Source: Euphorbia lathyris (lineage: Eukaryota; Streptophyta; Magnoliopsida; Malpighiales; Euphorbiaceae). From it: DNA of 64,000 nucleotides. Of this stretch, positions 12,107-23,754 are shown piece by piece. A program made the position numbers and the translations under genes. The stretch is from the NCBI RefSeq assembly GCF_963576675.1, contig NC_088916.1, positions 15,104,501 through 15,168,500 on the forward strand, in the 5' to 3' direction. How positions within the stretch are numbered: position 1 is the first letter of the stretch; each line of letters begins with the position of its first letter. Below the pieces are notes generated by a model. It was given only the letters and a program-made list of their open reading frames with translations, made no database searches and had not been told where the DNA came from.

Positions 12107-12601
12107 TGTTAAGCCCAAAATATACCTAAAATATCATATATAGATACGTTAAATTTACATTGAAATCGTGCTAATTATGTTCATTTAGAGTACTTTTACG
12201 TCTTTATATACTTCTTTGATGCAAGGTACTTAATTATTTGGTTAAATCCAAATAGGAGCTAAAACGGAGCTAAAACGAGGGAAAAACCTAAGTTACGTGC
12301 CAAAAATACGTATTAATCAGAAGACCGACTCAGGGAGATAAGAAGCAGCCAAGAGACGGGGGAGAACACCCCTGTCGCGACTGAGATTTTCAGAATCTCA
12401 ATCGCGACACACTAATATCAAACATCGAAGATCGAAGTTTTTCAGCTTTCTCCATTGCCCCCTGTCTCAGTTGAGATTCTCAGAATCTCAGTTGAGATAG
12501 CGAAGAATTCTGCACAACTTTCACATGTCAGAAATCCAAAAAACGCGTCTGTTCGTTTGGATAAAAGCGACCCTTCACCCGTGGACACGACCAACTATAA
12601 A
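12107..12601 (+). repeat. Truncated 5' LTR
   Basis: Matches the first part of 13733-15267 and stops in the shared stretch CTATAAA, where it joins interior sequence. It carries the long imperfect hairpin at 12373-12409 (arms TGTCGCGA and TCGCGACA around GAGATT...AATCTC) and a second one, GAGATTCTCAGAATCTC, at 12473-12489. Confidence 0.85.
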
Positions 12602-13127
12602 CAGAAATGCAAAGTTTTTTGTGCATCATTTTTCAAAAACAATGGCAATTTTTCATAAACATAAATTTTTGTTAAGTATTTCATATGTTTCAAATAATTC
12701 TACTTTCAAAATAATTTTTAACATATTTTAAGGTTATCATTATCGTTAGAAATAATATTTCTATACGGACAATATTTTTACAAATATTTTTACAAATCTC
12801 CGAAACGCTTTTTATCAAAACGTCTCGAGTAAATGTATATAAGTAAAATTTCTTTAGTTTCAAATCTTTATTTTATATCATGAATTCATGATAGATATAA
12901 ATCTTATTTTCAATTTTCAATTAGGTTTATAGGCATAAATCGAACTAACAACTTTAGCTTTTTAACTCAGTATGATTTTCGTCTTACATTAAAAACCAAT
13001 TGAAGTTTTTAAGGAAACTTTAGCCATAATACATGTTGAATTTCAAGTCAATATAGGATGAATGTGCTCTTTTTCTTTCCCAATTTTATTTACATGTTAA
13101 TTAAATCAAGTAGTCGTATTCTTAACT

Positions 13128-13350
13128 TTTAGCCACAATTGAGACCAACCTTATCACAATTGAGGTATGAAAGGAAAGAAAAAAGTAAACAAATGGTACT
13201 TTTGGCCACGATTGCGACCACCCTTATCACGGTCGAGGTATGAAAGGAACGTTAGAAATTAAAGCAAAATTAAATGTGTTTAAAGTATTAAGTAACGATT
13301 GCGTCCACCCATGGCATGGTCGGTACCTCTTAAACGAACACAAAAGCAAA
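13128..13350 (+). repeat. Degenerate direct repeats in the LTR-element interior
   Basis: Three related units (starting near 13130, 13203 and 13292) with the pattern CACRATTGnGACCA, CCTTATCAC, TYGAGGTATGAAAGGA. The same sequence occurs in reverse orientation at 23157-23350. Confidence 0.7.
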
Positions 13351-13732
13351 TTAATTCATATAAAGTCACGGGCGTGACTAAGTAAATATATTAAACCTAA
13401 GTCCTTAATAAATCTATATTTGTAATAGTTTAGGTTTGGGAAAGGAAATTTTGTGCTTTGAAATGCCTTGAGACGAAAGATTCAAAAACATGCGTGCTTA
13501 CACCGTCCCGAATACTTCAATATAAAATTGAGATACAAGACGAATGAAATATCTCTTTTACACTAGCTAGTTTGATACTTTGCATATAAATTTACCATGA
13601 AAAGTATATCTTTCGGTTTAACTAATTTAAAGAGGAATATATGGATATATGTTCTATTTATAAAGAGATTGATTAAAGAATAAATTCAGTGAAATTTTGC
13701 TCGGGACTAGAAAAAGCTTAAGTGTGGGAGTT

Positions 13733-15267
13733 TGTTAAGCCCAAAATATACCTAAAATATCATATATAGATACGTTAAATTTACATTGAAATCGTGCTAA
13801 TTATGTTCATTTAGAGTACTTTTACGTCTTTATATACTTCTTTGATGCAAGGTACTTAATTATTTGGTTAAATCCAAATAGGAGCTAAAACGGAGCTAAA
13901 ACAAGGGAAAAACCCAAGTTACGTGCCAAAAATACGTATTAATCAGAAGACCGACTCAGGGAGATAAGAAGTAGCCAAGAGACGGGGGAGAACACCCCTG
14001 TCGCGACTGAGATTTTCAGAATCTCTGTCGCGACACGCTAATCTCAAACACCGAAGATCAAAGTTTTTCAGCTTTCTCCATTGCCCCCTGTCTTGGTTGA
14101 GATTCTCAGAATCTCAGTTGAGACAGCGAAGAATTCTGCACAGCTTTCACATGTCAGAAATCCAAAAAACGCGTCTATTCGTTTGGATAAAAGCGACCCT
14201 TCACCAGCGGATACGACCCTTCAATTACAATCATTCACCAACTATAAATAAGTGATTCATTTCAGAATTCAAGTGTGGATTAAGTTGGTTAAGTGGGTTA
14301 TGAGAGTTGTTATTATGTTGAAGAAACTCTGACTCAGAAATGAGTCAGATTAGTTTTCAATTCTGTAAAAGCAAACTTGCTGTACACAAGTTGTTCTTAG
14401 ATTAGTTATAAACACAGTAGTGATTAGTTTAGTTTCAAAGGTTGATCAGAGATAAATTCTCATTTTGGTAGTAGACCTAACGGTCTCTATTCCGAAGATT
14501 CATCGAGAAGAACTAACGGCTGAAGCGCAAAAGGGTCTGACAAACCTACGGAGTTTGAGGGAAAGATTGACAACCCGGATCTCAAAGATTTCGTCAAAAT
14601 GCTATCCATGTTTCTTCCTCTCTGTTAACTTGTGAAGATTCACAATTCACTAATAATACATTTATTTTATTCAATACATTCTTCCTGTTGTTATTTTGAT
14701 ATTGTTCTGACAAAATGATTTTCAAAATGATAAATTGGTGTTTTTATTAAAACGTTTTATACAATTATATTTACAAGGAAACTTTGTTGAACACTTGAAA
14801 GAATTAGTTTTTATGGATGATATGATCGTGAGCGCGGCTTATCGGATATAAAATACTAATTTGATTAAGGTAGAAATCTGCTCCGATCCAGAGAGATTTC
14901 TACGGTTCAAAGCCCATTAATTGCGTAAATTCATGAATTATTACATGTTCATAATCTTACCAAAGTTATAGTTGCTTTCTTTGCTTAATGCGAATAAGTT
15001 TTATACACTTTTTATTCTAAACACGAAAGTTTCTGTCTTGTAATCAAATCTCAAGACAGAATTGTTCTCTAAAGTTCAACATATAATTCTCATCTAATCC
15101 TAACCAATACAAACCAATACAATTAATTAAACGATTTTCTTAAGTTAAACCTAAAGTCGAGAATAAAACTGAATTAAAATAAGTTTTAGTTAAAAAGCAT
15201 TCCTTGTGGGTTCGATATCTTTTATTACTACAAGCGTATACCGTGCACTTGCGGAAATCGCTCAACA
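13733..15267 (+). repeat. Complete 3' LTR
   Basis: 1535-bp LTR, TGTTAAG...CTCAACA, preceded by the polypurine tract AGTGTGGGAGTT (13721-13732). It has the same hairpins as the 5' copy (13999-14035 and near 14096-14116). Confidence 0.88.
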
Positions 15268-15339
15268 GCTGGTGACTCCTTATTTATTTGTCTTTTTATA
15301 CTTCTGCTTCATGGATTATATTCGGATGTTATCACAATC

Positions 15340-15945
15340 CTTAATTTATTAAATCATAAAATGTTGCTCTTAACGTTTCTAAGCATAACCAATTTTATCT
15401 ATGTCTAATAGGAAATTCGAATATACTAATTTACTATTATTTGACTCATTATTTAATTGTCACATCAATTCTTCTAAACATAAATTATATATAACATGTT
15501 TACTCTAGTATTAAAACAATTATAAATAACATACGTACCAAGATACAACAACTAAGTCTTCTACCTATGTGTCAGTCAAATAATTATCAAATCAGTATGT
15601 TCAAATTTTCTTTATGATAGGAATAAAATTGATCTTGCTTAGAAACATTAGGATAAAATTTTACCATTTCATACGATAAAGGTAAATTTCCAATTGCGAA
15701 AAAATGATAGGAAAAATAATTTATTAGTCTCTAACTGTTGACAAAATTAACTACTTAATCCATCCATTCATCTATAAATTTTATATTAAATGACAAATTT
15801 ATCCTTTTATAACCATCAAATTTTCATAAATATTTGATTAAGTTTTATGTTTTTTTTAAATTTAGTTTTATATGTTTTTTTTGTTACATTAATACAAGTA
15901 TATGTTAGTAATAAAATTATATTATTATTCAGTGAATTATATGTC
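15340..15945. repeat. Diverged intergenic duplicate, copy 1
   Basis: Aligns by eye with 23755-24465 over about 600 bp: shared words include ACCAATTTTATCT, GTTTACTCTAGTA, TTTATCCTTTTATAACCAT and TAATAAAATTATATTATTA. No open frame. The LINE begins where similarity stops. The 67 bp to its left (15273-15339) are pre-insertion flank. Confidence 0.75.
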
Positions 15946-15964
15946 AGAAACATGTTGTCTTAGC

Positions 15965-18900
15965 TTTGCTCGAACTCTGTATTTCTGGTGTTCATGCCGC
16001 TCCATTGCAACATGCCATGGGGTTTAACGCTATGTAAATTATTGAATCAGAGGGGTTTAGAGGTGGTATTTGGATGTTTTGGGATTCTGGTAAGGCCACC
16101 GTTGACATTGTTCTTTGTAATGATCAGTTTTTGCACTCTCGCGTAACTCTTTTAGGAGGACCGCTTCATGGTACCATTTTTTCTCTTTTGGTGGTATATG
16201 TTCGTCCGCAGTGGTCTACCAAGTGGCTTTTTATGGATACTATACAGTCGCTTTAGTTTCCGGTTTCTCTTCCTTCGATTATTACAAGGGACTTCAACTG
16301 TATTAAATCTGCTGATGAAAAGGTTGGCGACTCTGGGGTTATCTCGAATCGTTGTGCCATATTTAATCGATGGATACAGGCTATTTCTTTGATTGATTTG
16401 GGCTTCGTTGGCCCTCCATTCACCTGGTTCCGTGGCTGGACTCCCTAAACTTGTGTTGCTTGTCGTTTGGACATAGCCTTTTATGATTTGGATTGGTGCC
16501 ACTTATTCCCCAATGCGACTATCAGACACTTATCTCGACATCTATCGAACCATGCCCCTATCCTGATTGATGTAAATGTGCAGAGGATGAAGCCGAGTCA
16601 TTCCTTGTTCCGTTTTCTTGTTGCGTGGTTCGAACATTTGGATTTCCTTAATTTTATGAAAAATGTGTGTCGGGGGTTGCGTAAATTTCTTAGTGTGTTT
16701 GGATGATTTTACTGCTTAATTAAAACATTGGAACCGCCATGTTTTTGGGGATATTTTGTACCGTAAGAAATGTCTTTTAGTTAGGTTGGGAGGGGTGCAA
16801 AGTCATCTTTGTAGGGAGAACCATGGGGGCATGTTCAAACTTGAACGACGTCTTTTTAATGAGTTATCTTCTGTGATATGGTAAAAGGAGCTTCTTTGGT
16901 GTCAAAAATCTTGTGTACATTGGATAAAATGCGGGGATAAGAACACGTGTTTCTTTCATACTTCAACTCACATTCGACGGCGGCGGAATCGTATGGAGGG
17001 CATTCAAGATGTGAATGGATGTTGGATCTAGGACCCAAAAATTATCAAGGACATGGCTTTACGACACTTTTAGTCAGCTTATCGTGAAGAGCATAGGATT
17101 AAGCCTCATTTGCATTCTGCACATTGGTTTCCGGGTTGGGAAGAGTCGACTTTAGCTGAGTTGGGAAAGTTGTTTCGATCCGAGGAGGTGAAAAATGCTC
17201 TATTCGGCATGTCTGCACTAAAAGCTCCAAGGAGAGATGGTTTTAACGCTGGTTTTTATCAACGCCTATGGCATATTATCGGTGCTTCAGCTTCGAATTG
17301 TGTGATGCGTGCTCTTAATCAGGGTTTCTTGAGGATGGTTTGAATGAGACTTTGATTACACTTATTCTGAAAACCTCTTGCCCTATTAATATGTCTGAGT
17401 TTCGCCCCATTAGCCTCTGTAACATTCTCTTTAAGGTAGTTACCAAATGTCTGGTTCAATGATTAAAGCCTCATCTGCGTTACCTCATAGATCCGTTTCA
17501 GAGTAGTTTGGTCCCGGGTCGACAAATTACTGATAATGCGATCTTGATGTAGGAAGTTATGCATTTTATGAAGCATAAGAAAAGGCGCTAAGGGGAAATG
17601 GTGTTGAAATTGGATCTTGAGAAGGCTTATGATGGGATCAGTTGGGCTTTTCTTCGGGAAACTCTCGTTTGCTTAGGGTTACTTGATCACTGGGTGCATC
17701 TGATCATGACTTCTGTTTCGTCGGCTAAAATGTCTGTGCTTTGGAATGGAGAAGCATTTGTTGAATTTAATCGAACCCGCGGTCTTCCCCAATGTGATCA
17801 TTTATCTCCGTATTTGTTTGTTCTATGTATGGAACAGTTAAGTCATCTTATTCTGGACGAAGTTCATTCAAGTTACTGGAAGCCTGTCTCGTTGTATGGG
17901 GGTCTCGGGATATCACATTTTTTTACGGATACATTGTACTTATGTATGAGGCCTCGATTGACCAAGCTCGTATGATGAAATGGGTTTTGGATGTTTTCTG
18001 TGATGCTTCAGGGCAACTCGTGAGTTTCTCTAAGTCTCGTATTCTTTTTTCTGATAATGTCCCTGGTCGTGTTACGACTACTATCGGTTATAAGTTGAGC
18101 ATTGCAAGCACGACAAATCTGGGGAATTACTTAGGGGTCCAATTGATTCAAAGACGTGCCTCAAAAGAATATTTTCAGAATGTTGTCGATAGAATTCACA
18201 TAAGATTGAGTGGATGGAAAGCTCATTGCCTGTCAATTACTGGTAGAGTGACTCTGATCAAAGCAGTTACCACGGCTATTCCATTTTATACTATGCAGAC
18301 GACGCTTCTCCCGATGAGTATTTGTTGTTGTTTAGACGTTTTAAATCATCGTTTCCTTTGGGTGGTTCAAACACTCAATGCTGAATTCATTTGGTTAATT
18401 GGCAGGCGGTTTGCCACCTAAGGTGCGAAGGGGGCTTGGCATCCGCCCCACATAGGATTTTAATATAGTTTTAGTGTTGAAGCTTAGCTGGATACTATTA
18501 ACGAAGGATGATACTCTTTGGGTTCGGGTGTTGAGGAAAAAATACACGAGGAATTGTAGGGATTGGACATGTTCGGTGCAAGGGAAAATTCGAGCTTTTT
18601 ATGGAGATGTTTGGTCAAGAGGTCCGAGCTGCTGAAGTCTGGGTTAGAGTGGCTTGTGTGTGATGGTGTAATCACTAAGTTTTGGATTGACTCTTGGGTA
18701 GGTGCGGTTCCGTTGGTTGTGGCGTGCTCTCAGTTGTTGCCTGCAGATGTGTTGGATCGATCAGTTTCCTCTTACTAGCTGGTTGATGGTTGGATGGGAT
18801 TGGGAGGCCATTGGGGTTTATCTTCCTACTGCGACACTGCTTCAGTTGGCTTCTATGGTAATATTCCCTGGTAATGGTTTGGCAGATTCATAGAGATGGA

Positions 18901-19925
18901 AGCTATATGTATCTAGTGAGTTTAATGTTAAGACGACTTTCCTCCTTACACGGGTAAATGGATCAGGTACGGGGGAAGCTCTGGATTGGAAGCAGTTATG
19001 GTATCTGTAAGTCCCGGAGAGGATTCGTTTCTTTATTTGGCTCATTATGCATAATGGGTTTCTCAATGCCAATCGTTTAAGGCAACAACTATGTGAGGAT
19101 GGGTCATGTTTAGAGTGTGGGGAACTTGAATCGATTCTTCATATTATTAGGGACTGTCGAGTGGCGAAGGTAGTGTGGGGTTTATGGATTTCTATGGCAG
19201 AGGGTGAAGAGTTTTTTACCAAACCGATTTATGTTTGGATGCGAGATAGCTGTTTGCCACGGGTTTCACAGAGGTGTGACTGGTTGATGAAATTTATGGT
19301 TATTGTTTAGTGGCAGTGTATTCGCGTTTTTGATCAAGATAGGGTGGGTTGTCCGGATAAGCAAGCATTTATTTAGAGGCAAATTATCGAAATTAGGAAT
19401 GCTTTTGATGAGTGATGGTGCTCATCGGGATGTGTTGATTTGTTGGCTGCCGCCGGAGGTAGGTTGGTTCAAGATGAATAGTGACGGGTCTAATAAGGTT
19501 AATCCCGGTCCAGCTTCAGCGGATAGTGTTCTGTGGAATGCTAATGGTTGATGAGTGTATAGGTTTACAGTCAATCTCGGAATCTGCACGGCAGTGTTAG
19601 CTGTATTATGGGGTTTTTACTTCGGGCTTCAAACAGCTTGGGCTAAGGGGTGCAGACGCGTGGTGTTTGAATTAGATTCCCATGTTGTGGTTTAGATGAT
19701 TCAAGTTAAAATTGGGAATCAGCATCGCTGTTATTGTCTTGTTAATAAATGTCTGTGTGCGAGGGAGTGGGAAGTTATTGTGGTTCATGTTTCCCGAGTA
19801 GGGAACTACACATGAAGATTGTCGGTGGGCTTTCACGAGTGTGAGGAGCCTCCTGGAGGCATTTAGAATATTTGATTTTCCAATTTGTGCGGGTAGAGTC
19901 AGCTTCGGTTGATTCGAGCTTAGTT
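15965..19925 (+). pseudogene. L1-type LINE, ORF2 remnant, heavily decayed
   Basis: Pieces in ORF2 order: endonuclease-like segment (15995-16600; GGIWMFWDSGKATVDIV, later PFTWFRGW), reverse transcriptase (17110-18420; EVKNALFGMSALKAPRRDGF, FRPISLCNILFKVV, KLDLEKAYDGISWAFLR), the RT-associated zinc-finger domain (about 19020-19310; LECGELESILHIIRDC) and an RNase H domain (19440-19850; GWFKMNSDGSNKVNPG). Many stops and frameshifts separate them. The catalytic FADD region near 17925 is split by a frameshift. The 5' end (ORF1 and the start of the endonuclease) and a poly-A tail are not seen. This is an old, dead copy. Confidence 0.85.
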
Positions 19926-19933
19926 TTTATCTT

Positions 19934-20885
19934 GGCCTAATGCTTCCCTAGCCCCCTTAACTTGTCTAAAATGGTCATTTTACCCCCTCAACTCATCGAA
20001 TGTCATATTTACCCCCTTAACTCCATAAAAGTGGTATTTCTCACCCCCTCAACTTGTCCATTTTTCCCCCAACTCAAAGAATGTTCTAGCCCCCTTAACT
20101 TGTCTAAAATGGTCATTTTACCCCCTCAACTCATTGAATGTCCTATTTACCCCCTTAACTCAATAAAAGTGGTATTTCTCACCCCCTCAACTTGTCCATT
20201 TTTCCCCCAACTCAAAGAATGTTCTATTTACCTCCTTAACTTGGTCATTTTACCCCTCTAACTCATCGAATGTCCTATTTATCCCCTTAACTCCATAAAA
20301 ATGGTATTTCTCACCCCTTTAACTTGTCCAAATCTGCCATTTTACCCATTCTCAACTCATTGAATATCCTGTTTACCCCCTTAACTCCATAAAAGTGGTA
20401 TTTCTCACAACTTATGATTCTATTTACCCTCTTAACTACATAAAAAATGGTATTTCTTATCCCTTTATAGTAGTCAAAAAAGTTGAAATGAGAAAGAGCG
20501 AATAAAAAATACAAATAACAACAACATTAATATAAACAAGTTAAATACCTTATATATAGGGATAATGTACCAAAATAGGCCTATTATTTTTGGGGAAGTA
20601 TCAATTTAGGTTCTACTTACAAAATAGCATAAATATAAGTTTAATGTTTAAAAAAAGTTATAAATTTAGGCTTCGATAACGGATTGTAAGGGGTGAAAAA
20701 TACAATTTTTATGAAGTTAAGGGGGGTAAATAGAACATTCTATGAGTTGGGGAAAAAATGGACAAGTTGAGGGGGTGAGAAATACCATTTTTATGGAGTT
20801 AAGGAGGTAAATAGGACATTCGATGAGTTGAGAGGGTAAAATGACCATTTTGGACAAGTTAAGAGGGCTAGGAAAGCATTAGGCC
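19934..20885. mobile_element. Foldback DNA element with GGCCTAATGC ends
   Basis: Terminal inverted repeats begin GGCCTAATGCTTCCCTAG at the left and are mirrored at the right (CTAGGAAAGCATTAGGCC). Arms are 200 bp or more and consist of sentences such as CCCCTTAACTTGTC and ACTCCATAAAA. The flanks TTTTATCTT and TTTTAGTTT agree at 7 of 9 positions, compatible with a decayed 9-bp Mutator-type TSD, but this is uncertain. There is no transposase. The left arm is expanded by a tandem duplication. Confidence 0.75.
19948..20240 (+). repeat. 147-bp tandem duplication inside the foldback left arm
   Basis: CTAGCCCCCTTAACTTGTC starts at 19948 and again at 20095, followed by the same ordered sequence, with a third partial unit from about 20218. 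An apparent 99-residue frame here is the repeat itself and not a gene. Confidence 0.8.
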
Positions 20886-20938
20886 TTTTAGTTTTTTTTT
20901 TTTTAATAAAGGCTACCCTTAGTAACTACTCCCTCCGT

Positions 20939-21219
20939 CCCATAATATAAGTCGTTTTAGAAAGTGAATTTTTTTTCCAAAATATAAGTCGTTTTGGTTT
21001 TCCAAAAACTTTTAGTTTAGTTTTTTGGTCCAAACATTAAATATTTTGTATTGATCTATGTGCTTTTGAACATTCCAATATTTATTGTCCAATAGTGACA
21101 TGAGAGAGAATTTTTTTTAAGTTAACCAATGCAAATTTATTAACTTTACTCAATATTAATTGTATTTCTTAATTTGTGTGAAAACCTCTAAAACAACTTA
21201 TATTATGGGACGGAGGTAG
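20939..21219. mobile_element. Stowaway-type MITE, TSD TA
   Basis: 281 bp, ends CTCCCTCCGTCCCATAATAT and its inverted copy ending GGGACGGAGGTAG, flanked by TA (20937-20938 and 21220-21221). CTCCCTCCGTCCCA is the signature terminus of plant Stowaway (Tc1/mariner) elements. The paralogous stretch at 22822-22865 lacks it. Confidence 0.92.
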
Positions 21220-21221
21220 TA

Positions 21222-22260
21222 CGTAAAAGATACTAACTACATTTAATATTTCTTAATTTTGATGCTATATTAAAAATGAGAAAAGTGAGAACACGTTTGT
21301 TATTACAATACTAGTATATTAAATGGTTCCTTAATTCTTGTGCAAGATCCTTAAACGCCATATATTTAAGAATGTGGAGTACTGTTTTAGTAAAAAAAAC
21401 AAAAAAACACTTAATGGTTACATTATTAAGTTTTTTTAATATAATATGTAACAATTAATTTTTAATATATTAATTTATCAAAAAAATATAAAACACTTTA
21501 AATTTTTTATGGTAGAGTAAACTTGTTATTACTCAAAAAAAAAAAAAGTAAACTTGTTATTTTTCATATAAAAAACATTTTTTAAAAATATAAAATTTAT
21601 TATATATATAAATCAAATAGTACAAAAGTTTCATACACCGTATAAAATAAATATCATATAAAAAATAGATTATTATTTAAATTAAATTATTATATTATTG
21701 TAAATTCGATTATTTATTTTTTATTTAAAAATAAATTAAATAATAATATAATTTTATTTATTAATAATATAATTTCTCATATTTTAGTGTCATTTAAATA
21801 AAAATTTATACACTATTAAATGTTCAATTTATTAATGATCCATTAAATGAACTATCAATTAAATAATCATTAATTTGTTTCAACCTAATTAGTAAAATTA
21901 AAGTTTGAAATAACTATTCCCTTAGTTCTTAAATATTTAATGTTTCTTAATTTTAATGCTATATTAAAAAGGAGAGAAATGAGGGCAGGTTTGTTACCAT
22001 GAAATTATATTAAATGATTTTTTTAATTTTTTATGGTTAAGTAAACTAGTTATTTTTTATATAAGAAATATTTTTTTTCCTTAAAAAACAAATATATTTT
22101 TTAAATATAATATTAATTATGTATATAAATTTAATAATATATAAGTTACAAATGCAACACAAAATAATATTATTGTAAATTTAATTACTTGTTCTTAATT
22201 AAAAATAAATTAAATAATAATATAATTTTTATATATTTATTATTATTTATATAAAAATTT
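21222..22260. repeat. AT-rich intergenic repeats upstream of DRM
   Basis: Two diverged copies (from about 21240 and 21940) of a block with TTTCTTAATTTTGATGCTATATTAAA, then GTTTGTTATTA and TATTAAATGGTT. Further copies start near 22860 and 24975. Also TTTATTAATGATCCAT at about 21825, which recurs near 24778. No gene seen. Confidence 0.65.
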
Positions 22261-22267
22261 ATTGATA

Positions 22268-22760
22268 GAGATGTAGTCAGTTTTGTTAATATAACCGACC
22301 TATATAAATTTAATAACTAATAAATTATTTACCATACTATACTATAAAAGAATCTTTTAGCTGATTTCTACTTTTCACATTTCCTGTCATAAATAAAGGA
22401 AAACCAAGCAGATACTCAAATCAAAACAGGGCAATTCTTTTTAAAATTTATCTAGAGAAAATGGTGATGGTATCTCTCTTTCACTGTTTTCATTATTTAT
22501 GCTAGATTTTTTTCTTTAACTTTCTTCAAGTAGTTTGAGTTCCAAATGGTCCTTTCGTTTATGTGTTCACAAAATTCAATAGGGTGGAAATTGTCCAGAT
22601 GAAAATTTTGATTGGAATAGTGAAGATGAATGTGAAATTGAGAATTTCGGAAGTCGTTCTGCACAAGCTAGGGCAAGCGCAATGGAGGTAATGTAAATCA
22701 TTTGTGTTTCATTTGTAGTTACATAGATTTTCAATTTGTTGTTCACGAAGTAAAATTCAC
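22268..22760 (+). pseudogene. Upstream duplicate of DRM promoter, exon 1 and exon 2
   Basis: Near-copy of the 5' end of the gene at 25797. It has ATGGTGATG (22461-22469), a GT...AG intron (22470-22582) and an exon (22583-22687, 35 codons) with no stop that reads DENFDWNSEDECEIENFG..., ending in a GTAATG donor. Phase is 0, as in the real exon 2, so splicing to 26302 would keep frame. A clear TATA motif (TATAAAAG, 22343-22350) lies about 110 bp before the ATG, and the -3 base is A. It lacks all later exons. It may be a relic, or an alternative first-exon cassette for the gene 3.3 kb downstream. Confidence 0.75.
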
Positions 22761-22819
22761 TAAGAACACTTTGAAAGCACCATGCAATTGAAACCTTTTT
22801 TAGTTATTTTTTTTTTGTA

Positions 22820-23156
22820 ATACCCTTAGTAATTAATTGGAAGATATTGACTACATTCAAGGTTTCTTAATTTTGATGCTATATTAAAGAGGAGCGGAAT
22901 GAAAGGCATGTTTGTTATTATGAAATGATATTAAAATGGTTTCTTAAATTTTATATGGTAGAGTAAACTTGTTATTTTTTTATATATGAAATATATTTTT
23001 TCCTTTGAAAGAAAAGAAATAAATTTTAAATATATTAAATATATAATTGATTCGCGGTATAAAATAAATATTATATAGAAAATAAATTATTATTATTTTA
23101 GTTAAAAAATTATATTATTATAAATTTGATTACTTATTTTTAATTAAAAACAAACT
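22820..23156. repeat. Diverged intergenic repeat, copy 3
   Basis: Starts TACCCTTAGTAATTAATTGG and continues with the TTTCTTAATTTTGATGC block also seen at 21240, 21940 and 24975. It corresponds to sequence on both sides of the Stowaway element at 20939. No gene. Confidence 0.65.
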
Positions 23157-23560
23157 AAAGGGTGGTCTTGATCGTAACTTTATACGTATTTTATTGTTTA
23201 GTGTTCGCTTAAGAGGTACCGACCATGCCATGAGTGGACGCAATCGTTACTTTAAACTTAAACACGCTTAATTTTGGTTTTTAAACGTTCCTTCCATACC
23301 TCGACTGTGATAAGGGTGGTCTCAATCTTGGCCAAAAGTAAACGGTACTTAATGGATACAAATAGCACGATTTCATAGCAAAATTGATGTAAATATTAAT
23401 GATATTTTAGGTATATTTTAGGCTTAACAAATCTCCACACTTAATCTTTTGCTAGTCCCGAGCAAAATTTCATTGAATTTATCCTTTAACTAATCTCTTT
23501 ATGAAAATAAAACATATATCTTTGTATTCTTTTTTTTTTAAATTAGTTAAGCCGAAAAGA
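23157..23560 (-). mobile_element. Rearranged fragment of the 12107-15267 LTR element family
   Basis: On the minus strand it reads an interior end with polypurine tract (CTCGGGACTAGC, then TTAAGTGTGGAGATT), then about 85 bp of LTR start (TGTTAAGCCTAAAATATACC), then directly the interior repeats matching 13190-13380. An LTR cut to 85 bp and fused to interior sequence means an internal deletion, as in the copy at 12107 but more severe. No coding sequence. Confidence 0.75.
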
Positions 23561-23579
23561 TTAATCTTGTATGACAAAT

Positions 23580-23740
23580 TTATACGCTTTGTCAATAGAA
23601 CTGACATGTATAAATTCAATAACTAATAAATTATTTACCACACTATCCCTATAAAAAAAATCTTCTAGTTGATTTTTATATTTCACATGACTTGTTAGAT
23701 CATAAATTAAGGAGAACTAAAGTATATACGTGGAAAAATT
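23580..23740 (+). repeat. Partial duplicate of the DRM promoter
   Basis: Shares AATAACTAATAAATTATTTACCA, a TATAAAAAA stretch (from 23650) and ATCATAAATTAAGGAGAAC with the regions before 22461 and 25797. It ends before an ATG, so it carries promoter sequence only. Confidence 0.7.
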
Positions 23741-23754
23741 ATATTTACCTACTA

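Larger units (their letters stand above)
12107..15267 (+). mobile_element. LTR retrotransposon with collapsed interior, TSD GCTGG
   Basis: Starts TGTTAAGCCC (12107) and ends CTCAACA (15267), flanked by a perfect 5-bp duplication GCTGG (12102-12106 and 15268-15272). The 5' LTR is truncated after about 495 bp (near 12601), which removes the rest of that LTR, the primer site and nearly all coding DNA. About 1.13 kb of non-coding interior, a polypurine tract (13721-13732) and a complete 3' LTR (13733-15267) remain. No gag or pol is recognisable. The two LTR segments differ at roughly 4% of positions by eye, so the insertion is not recent. Confidence 0.88.

Noticed and set aside
19962..20261. 99-residue frame with internal repeat
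   Set aside because: It is the 147-bp tandem duplication of a foldback arm.
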